Source: Bacteroidota bacterium (GTDB lineage Bacteria > Bacteroidota > Bacteroidia > Bacteroidales > VadinHA17). From it: a stretch of DNA of 10,800 bases. The notes under the pieces are model-generated. The model did no database searches. It worked only from the letters and a program-made list of their open reading frames with translations, and was not told the DNA's origin. The position numbers and the translations under genes were made by a program. This document shows, piece by piece, positions 6,243 to 10,800 of the stretch (positions within the stretch are counted from its first letter, which is position 1; each line of letters begins with the position of its first letter). Location: the NCBI GenBank assembly GCA_030642585.1, contig DAOWNN010000043.1, positions 1 through 10,800 of the forward strand, read 5' to 3'.

Positions 6243-6353
6243 GCCCTGTAGGGGCAAAATATAAAAGCCCGGGGCGAAGCCCTGGGTTGGGAGTATAAAG
6301 ATTGGCAGGTTTTGGCGAGAATTTTGCATTGATGCAAAATTCGTGACAAAACC
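6243..6353. repeat. Composite intergenic element of three hairpins (REP/MITE-like)
   Basis: Three inverted repeats are packed into 111 bp between the DUF1080 and oxidoreductase genes. The first (6243-6255) is GCCC-tgtag-GGGC. The second (6266-6288) pairs CCCGGGGC with GCCCTGGG around GAA, with one G-T pair. The third (6308-6353) has an outer stem GGTTTTG/CAAAACC (7 bp) and a perfect 11-bp inner stem GAATTTTGCAT/ATGCAAAATTC with a 2-nt centre, separated by GCGA/GTGA. The GC-rich hairpins stand out against the AT-rich background. No T tract follows, so this is not a classical terminator, though it could slow transcription or stabilise the upstream mRNA 3' end. A dispersed REP-like element is the best guess. 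Confidence 0.6.
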
Positions 6354-6413
6354 AGAATATTGAATATCACACAAATACATTTTTTATCACACGAGATATT
6401 AAATACTAGTAAA

Positions 6414-7754
6414 ATGAAAAGTAAATCTTCAAGAAGAGAATTTGTGAAAAAAACAGCTCTTGGTGCAACTGCAGTAAGTCTGGGAGCCATTGGTTTCTCT
6501 GCCAGCAGTTATAAAAGGATCATAGGAGCTAATGACTCAATCACCCTGGCTATGGTTGGATGTGGCCGCAGGTTTCCCAGCTATATCGACCCTATCGCAA
6601 AAAACAATGACAATATAAGGGTGGCATATATCTGCGATGTTATGAAGGAAAGAAGGGAAAAAGCCGCTGAAATGATATCTGAAAAAATCGGGTACAAGCC
6701 GGCTGTAATAAATGATTTCAGGCAAGCCCTGGATGATAAGAAAGTGGATGCAATATTCAATGCTACTCCCGACCACTGGCATGCACCGGCTACCTGGATG
6801 GCACTTGAAACAGGTAAACATGTATATGTTGAAAAACCTTTAACACATAATCCCAGGGAAAGCGAATTGCTACTCGAATATCTCAGGAAATACAAGAAAA
6901 TTGTTCAGATGGGCAATCAGCAAAGATCTGCTCCGGAATCTATTGAGATCATTAAGCAGATTCATGATGGGGTTATTGGCAATCCTTATTTGGCTGTGGC
7001 ATTCTATACAAACAGCCGTGGTCGGGTAAAAAACCCGGAACTTGCTGCTCCCCCGGAAGGATTGGACTGGGACCTTTTCCAGGGTCCGGCTCCCAGGGTT
7101 CCCTATATGGATATCTATTTTGACTATAACTGGCACTGGAACTGGCATTTTGGAACTGCTGAGACGGGTAATAATGCAACACATGAACTTGATATTGCCC
7201 GATGGGCTCTGCAGGTTGATTACCCTGAAGAAGTTTCGGTGAATGCCGGAAAATTCCATTATGCAGACGATGGCTGGACTATGTATGACACTATGGATGC
7301 AACATTTAAGTTCCCGGGAGGAAAAACCATCAAGTGGGATGGCAAGAGCAGGAACGGATATAACACGTACGGAGGTGGACGTGGTACTGTTATTTATGGG
7401 TCGGAAGGATCCGTTTATGTTGACAGGGGCGTTTATAAATTATATAACCGGTCAGGTAAGCTGGTAAAAGACAGTAAATCCGATCTGGGTGAAACAGGAA
7501 CCACCCCTGGAGGAGGCGGTGGCATGACAAGGCTCCATATCGAGAATTTTTTCGATGCCATACGGGGAAAAGCAACGCAACGCTCGCCCATTGACGAAGG
7601 AGGTAAGAGTACATTGCTTTGCCATCTGGGCAACATTGCCAGCAGAACCGGCAAAACCCTTTATTGCGATATAGAGAATGGTCATATAAAGGATGAGGAA
7701 GCAATGAAACTATGGAGCAGATCTTATGAACCTGGCTGGGAACCTAAAATATAA
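6414..7754 (+). CDS. Tat-exported Gfo/Idh/MocA family oxidoreductase
   Basis: The 446-aa protein begins with a twin-arginine signal (SSRREFVKK, Arg 7-8, then a hydrophobic stretch to about residue 31), so it probably folds with its cofactor in the cytoplasm and is exported. The Rossmann domain starts at about 43 with ITLAMVGCGRRF. The family motifs TPDHWHAP (118-125) and EKPLTHN (140-146, Lys141 the usual catalytic or cofactor-contacting residue) follow. The C-terminal domain has NNATHELDIARW (253-264), with H257 and D260 in the expected substrate-binding positions. The family oxidises or reduces sugar and inositol hydroxyls with NAD(P). An in-frame ATG at 6360 would add 18 residues before the Tat signal; 6414 is preferred because it puts the RR motif near the N-terminus. 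It probably works with the DUF1080 protein upstream, as in known 3-keto-glycoside pathways. Confidence 0.92.
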   Translation: MKSKSSRREFVKKTALGATAVSLGAIGFSASSYKRIIGANDSITLAMVGCGRRFPSYIDPIAKNNDNIRVAYICDVMKERREKAAEMISEKIGYKPAVINDFRQALDDKKVDAIFNATPDHWHAPATWMALETGKHVYVEKPLTHNPRESELLLEYLRKYKKIVQMGNQQRSAPESIEIIKQIHDGVIGNPYLAVAFYTNSRGRVKNPELAAPPEGLDWDLFQGPAPRVPYMDIYFDYNWHWNWHFGTAETGNNATHELDIARWALQVDYPEEVSVNAGKFHYADDGWTMYDTMDATFKFPGGKTIKWDGKSRNGYNTYGGGRGTVIYGSEGSVYVDRGVYKLYNRSGKLVKDSKSDLGETGTTPGGGGGMTRLHIENFFDAIRGKATQRSPIDEGGKSTLLCHLGNIASRTGKTLYCDIENGHIKDEEAMKLWSRSYEPGWEPKI

Positions 7755-7806
7755 TACAAGTTACCAGATAGATTTGAAATTTATGGCGACATTGAAACTG
7801 AACAAT

Positions 7807-8808
7807 ATGCACATTCATTTTAAAGCCAGGCTAATATGGTATCGGGCATCAATTTTCATTTTTTTTCTTCTGGTTTTTAGTCAATGCGATAGTATTGTAA
7901 GTAAAAAATCATTAAAACTTGCTCATGGCTTGCCAACAGATCATCCTGTACATCTCGCGATGGTATCAATGGCAGAGAATTGTGCAAAACTTTCTGATGG
8001 AAAGCTTACAATTGAAATATACCCTGGAGGGCAACTTGGTTCTGAACAGCAATGTGTAGAATTGCTCCAGATAGGAAGTCTGGCAATCACTAAAGTTTCT
8101 GCAGCAGTAATGGAGAGCTTTACTGATGATTACAAGGTCTTGGGGCTCCCATATCTATTCAGGTCAAAGGAACATGCATTCAATGTTCTGGACGGTGACA
8201 TAGGAAAAGAATTATTGCTTAGTACTGAAAAAAAATGGATCAGGGGTCTCTGTTTTTATGATGCCGGAAGCAGGAGTTTTTATACAATTGATAAACCCGT
8301 TTTAACGCCTGACGATCTGGCCGGATTGAAAATCAGGGTAATGAAAAGTAAAACTGCCTTAGAAATGGTAAAAGCCCTTGGAGGATCTCCTACTCCGCTG
8401 TCATGGGGAGAACTATTCACTGCCCTTCAGAGTGGGGTAGTGGATGGTGCTGAAAATAATCCGCCTAGTTTTTATACCTCACACCACTATGAAGTTTGCA
8501 AGCACTACTCCCTTGATGAGCATACAGCAGTTCCTGATGTCCTGATCGTTAGCAAGAAAATCTGGTATGGACTTAGTGAAGAAGAACAGGCTTGGTTGCA
8601 AGCCGCTGCAAACGAATCGGTTATTCTTGAAAGAAAACTATGGGCCGAATCAGTTGAAAAATCATTAAAGGAAGTTGAAAAGGCCGGTGTTAAGATATAT
8701 TATCCGGATAAAAGCCTTTTTTCCGATAAAGTTGATAATATTTATGATAGCTATAAGGATCACCCAACTATTTACTCCTATATACAGAGGATCAAAGCAG
8801 TCCAATAA
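7807..8808 (+). CDS. dctP: TRAP transporter substrate-binding protein DctP, probable lipoprotein
   Basis: This is a DctP-family (TRAP type) solute-binding protein of 333 aa from the start chosen here. The mature domain opens with LKLAHGLPTDHPVHLAMVSMAE. It carries the conserved LTPDDLAGLKIRVM segment, in which R177 matches the arginine that normally binds the substrate carboxylate, then PTPLSWGELFTALQSGVVDGAENNP. It captures the solute in the periplasm and hands it to DctQM. ATG 7807 puts a basic n-region and hydrophobic core right before FSQC (Cys 27), a loose lipobox. ATG 7783 adds 8 residues. ATG 7726 would overlap the upstream gene by 29 nt and give an overlong n-region. The gene is followed directly by dctQ. 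The ligand is unknown; the conserved Arg favours an organic or sugar acid. Confidence 0.9.
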   Translation: MHIHFKARLIWYRASIFIFFLLVFSQCDSIVSKKSLKLAHGLPTDHPVHLAMVSMAENCAKLSDGKLTIEIYPGGQLGSEQQCVELLQIGSLAITKVSAAVMESFTDDYKVLGLPYLFRSKEHAFNVLDGDIGKELLLSTEKKWIRGLCFYDAGSRSFYTIDKPVLTPDDLAGLKIRVMKSKTALEMVKALGGSPTPLSWGELFTALQSGVVDGAENNPPSFYTSHHYEVCKHYSLDEHTAVPDVLIVSKKIWYGLSEEEQAWLQAAANESVILERKLWAESVEKSLKEVEKAGVKIYYPDKSLFSDKVDNIYDSYKDHPTIYSYIQRIKAVQ

Positions 8809-9288
8809 ATGAGAAAGAATATGAGAGTAAAGATTGACAGAGCCCTTGAGATTGTCCTTATATTTCTAATGTCCATTCTTGTCCTGGATGTTTTATGGCA
8901 GGTTGCTAGTCGTTATGTTTTGAGTTCACCAAGTTCTTTTACAGACGAATTAGCAGGGTTTCTCCTGATCTGGGTTGGCCTGCTGGGTGCAGCTTATGTA
9001 GCTGGAAAGAATGAACACCTTGCAATTGACCTGATGCTTCAAAGATCGGGAGCGACACGCAAGAAAATTCTTAATATTATTATCACAGTAAGTATTGTCC
9101 TTTTTTCATTTCTCGTTTTTTTTACCGGAGGAATCTGGCTGGTCTATACCCGATTCGTTCTGGAAGTTAAGTCCGCGGCTCTTGAAATTTATTTGGGATA
9201 TGTATATCTGGTACTCCCATTCTCAGGTTTGCTTATAATTTATTTTGTAATCGATAATTTTTTCAGATCTAACAAACAATCGGAATAA
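8809..9288 (+). CDS. dctQ: TRAP transporter small membrane subunit DctQ
   Basis: The 159-aa protein has four predicted helices, at about 13-32, 48-66, 88-110 and 127-150. It has the DctQ signature WQVASRYVLSSPSSFTDELAGF at 30-51, followed by IWVGLLGAAYVAGKNEHLAID (54-74). Length is normal for the family. The ATG follows the dctP stop codon with no gap (TAA then ATG), and dctM starts 3 nt after its stop, so the three subunits are translationally coupled. It forms the membrane complex with DctM and is needed for Na+-driven uptake of the DctP-bound solute. A second in-frame ATG at 8821 is possible. Confidence 0.93.
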   Translation: MRKNMRVKIDRALEIVLIFLMSILVLDVLWQVASRYVLSSPSSFTDELAGFLLIWVGLLGAAYVAGKNEHLAIDLMLQRSGATRKKILNIIITVSIVLFSFLVFFTGGIWLVYTRFVLEVKSAALEIYLGYVYLVLPFSGLLIIYFVIDNFFRSNKQSE

Positions 9289-9291
9289 AAT

Positions 9292-10761
9292 ATGGACCAT
9301 TTTGCAATACTTGTTCTTGTTATCAGCTTTATCGTATTACTCGCTATTGGAGTGCCTATTGCTTTCAGTATTGGTATTTCGGGTATCCTTACTATGCTGG
9401 TATCAATTGATATGCTGCCAGCATTTGCAACTTATGCACACAGGATGGCAACGGGCCTTGATAATTTCGCTCTTCTTGCAATTCCCTTTTTCATCCTGGC
9501 AGGAAATATAATGAACAAGGGAGGTATTGCCATAAGATTGATTGATCTTGCACGGGCACTTGTGGGAAACACCCCGGGTGGACTTGCATTTGTAAATATT
9601 TTTGCAAATATGCTTTTTGGTGCTATCTCTGGCTCTTCTGCAGCATCTGCTTCAGCAATTGGTAGTATAATGGGCCCGGAAATGAAAAAAGAAGGCTATG
9701 ATCAGAATTTTAGTGCTGCCGTAAATATTAGTTCTGCTACAACGGGTCTTTCCATTCCTCCGAGTAATGTTTTAATCGTTTATTCTCTTGCAAGTGGCGG
9801 GGCATCCATAACCGCCCTGTTTATTGCCGGATATATTCCCGGTATTCTAACAGGTTTAGCTTTGATGATAACAGCAATGTCACTTTTGATATATAAAAAT
9901 AAAGGTGGCAAAGGAGTGGTTTTAGTCCTGCTAAAAGTTCTCACAGTATCCACAACGATCTTATTATTTCTAACTGCACTTAATTATGCCGGCAATAATA
10001 TGGGGCCATTGTTTATGCGTATAATCAAAGTAATACTTGGAATAGGAGCTATTGCATTTCTGGTAAGACGTACTATAATATATAAAGACAGAGCAAAGCT
10101 TGGAGCACTAAAGTTTCTTGATGCGCTTCCAAGCCTGATGATGCTGGTTATTGTTATAGGTGGAATTATTGCCGGTTATTTTACAGCCACAGAGGCATCT
10201 GCGGTGGCTGTTTTATACTCTCTGATTCTGGCATTTATTTATAAAAAATTAAAATGGAAAGATCTTCCTGAAGTATTTATTCGATCCATCAAAACTACAT
10301 CCATTGTGCTCTTGCTCGTTGTTGCAAGCATGGGCCTTTCATGGATTATGGCCTATGAGAACATCCCACAAAATGTAAGTGCCGGTCTATTGAGTTTAAG
10401 TGATAATCCATTTGTAATCCTTCTCGTCATAAATCTGATATTGTTATTTGTTGGTGTGTTTATGGATATGACACCCGCAGTTCTCATCTTTACACCAATT
10501 TTCCTTCCGATAGTTCAACACCAATTGGGATTGGACCCTGTTCATTTTGGAATTATTATGGTATTAAATTTAAGTGTGGGTTTATGCACACCACCTGTAG
10601 GTTCGGTATTGTTTATTGGTTGCAGTGTTGCAAATCTAAAGATAGAAAATGTTATAAAACCACTATTACCCTTGTTCATAGCAATGATAATAATTTTATT
10701 GCTTGTCACATACTTACCTGAATTAAGTCTATGGCTGCCAAGGTTTTTCGGTGCGCTTTAG
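9292..10761 (+). CDS. dctM: TRAP transporter large permease DctM with extra membrane segment
   Basis: The 489-aa permease carries the ion-coupled transport path of the TRAP system. Family motifs are present: GVPIAFSIGISG (20-31), SGSSAASASAIGSIMGPEM (113-131), LSIPPSN (153-159), GYFTATEASAVAVLYS (295-310), MDMTPAVLIFTPIFLPI (391-407) and VGLCTPPVGSVLF (429-441). The usual length is about 425-430 aa. The surplus lies mainly at about 205-262, where two additional hydrophobic stretches (about 208-229 and 243-258) join the halves where most DctM proteins have a short cytoplasmic loop. All core motifs are intact, so it is probably functional. The gene ends 39 nt before the window edge, and it is the last complete gene of the cluster. 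Confidence 0.93.
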   Translation: MDHFAILVLVISFIVLLAIGVPIAFSIGISGILTMLVSIDMLPAFATYAHRMATGLDNFALLAIPFFILAGNIMNKGGIAIRLIDLARALVGNTPGGLAFVNIFANMLFGAISGSSAASASAIGSIMGPEMKKEGYDQNFSAAVNISSATTGLSIPPSNVLIVYSLASGGASITALFIAGYIPGILTGLALMITAMSLLIYKNKGGKGVVLVLLKVLTVSTTILLFLTALNYAGNNMGPLFMRIIKVILGIGAIAFLVRRTIIYKDRAKLGALKFLDALPSLMMLVIVIGGIIAGYFTATEASAVAVLYSLILAFIYKKLKWKDLPEVFIRSIKTTSIVLLLVVASMGLSWIMAYENIPQNVSAGLLSLSDNPFVILLVINLILLFVGVFMDMTPAVLIFTPIFLPIVQHQLGLDPVHFGIIMVLNLSVGLCTPPVGSVLFIGCSVANLKIENVIKPLLPLFIAMIIILLLVTYLPELSLWLPRFFGAL

Positions 10762-10772
10762 TGACTTAAAAG

Positions 10773-10800
10773 CAAAAAAGACCATTGTCTTCGCTATCGC
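10773..10800. terminator. Possible terminator hairpin after dctM, cut by the window edge
   Basis: Downstream of dctM, six A's lead into AAGAC-CATT-GTCTT (5-bp stem, 10778-10791). Read on the minus strand, the stem is followed by a T tract, so it could end a minus-strand transcript from the right. The window stops at GCTATCGC, which could also be the tip of a longer hairpin whose second arm and T tract lie outside. This is weak evidence. Confidence 0.25.

Noticed and set aside
6308..6353. Intrinsic terminator for the DUF1080 gene
   Set aside because: The palindrome has no following T tract on the plus strand (CAGAATATTG follows) and its stem is AT-rich, so it fits a repeat element better.
6360..6413. 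Upstream ATG (6360) as start of the oxidoreductase
   Set aside because: It would bury the twin-arginine motif behind 18 extra residues and place the start right next to the palindrome. ATG 6414 gives a standard Tat signal peptide.
5997..6490. Minus-strand open frames across the DUF1080 end and the intergenic gap
   Set aside because: They lie antisense to strong genes and across hairpin repeats. Their composition (Leu/Phe/Ser-rich, from reverse-read repeats) matches no protein pattern.

Overview
The window looks like chromosomal DNA of a Bacteroidota bacterium, probably a marine or sediment Marinilabiliales/Prolixibacteraceae-type organism. This is an inference. It rests on the AT-rich base use, absent Shine-Dalgarno sites, several Cys-lipobox lipoproteins, a secreted Asp-box protein, TAnnTTTG-like promoter boxes, and a DUF1080 lipoprotein beside a Tat-exported Gfo/Idh/MocA oxidoreductase. 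No rRNA, tRNA, CRISPR array, transposase or phage gene was seen.

Left half (1-4427), all on the minus strand. In transcription order it holds a small lipoprotein of unknown function (4427-3978), an ECF sigma factor (3941-3369), a membrane-anchored Spy/CnrX-like metal-sensor protein (3365-2850), a zinc-finger anti-sigma factor (2785-2354), and a NapH/CcoG-type polyferredoxin membrane protein with an HMA-like C-terminal region (2373-440). The polyferredoxin gene is split into two overlapping reading frames by an apparent one-base deletion near 1945-1963. The sigma, sensor and anti-sigma trio resembles in outline the CnrYXH metal-responsive system of Cupriavidus, here coupled to a redox/metal membrane protein. 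Beyond it, after an AT-rich repeat-like gap, lies the 5' part of a secreted Asp-box protein that runs off the left edge.

Intergenic 4428-4758 separates the two divergent halves and holds at most one candidate promoter.

Right half (4759-10761), all on the plus strand. It begins with a two-domain DUF1080 (3-keto-glycoside hydrolase family) lipoprotein. A 275-bp gap follows, filled by an 8-nt degenerate repeat and a cluster of three hairpins. Then come a Tat-exported Gfo/Idh/MocA oxidoreductase and a complete TRAP transporter: DctP (lipoprotein-like), DctQ and DctM. The last four genes are tightly packed and look like one operon. A reasonable model is extracytoplasmic oxidation or cleavage of a carbohydrate by the oxidoreductase and DUF1080 protein, with the TRAP system importing a (probably acidic) product. 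The substrate cannot be read from the sequence.

The points most worth a second look are the cnr-like sigma module with its frameshifted Fe-S/HMA protein, the sugar-oxidation/TRAP cluster in a phylum where TRAP systems are uncommon, two extra membrane helices in DctM, and the composite hairpin repeat at 6243-6353.
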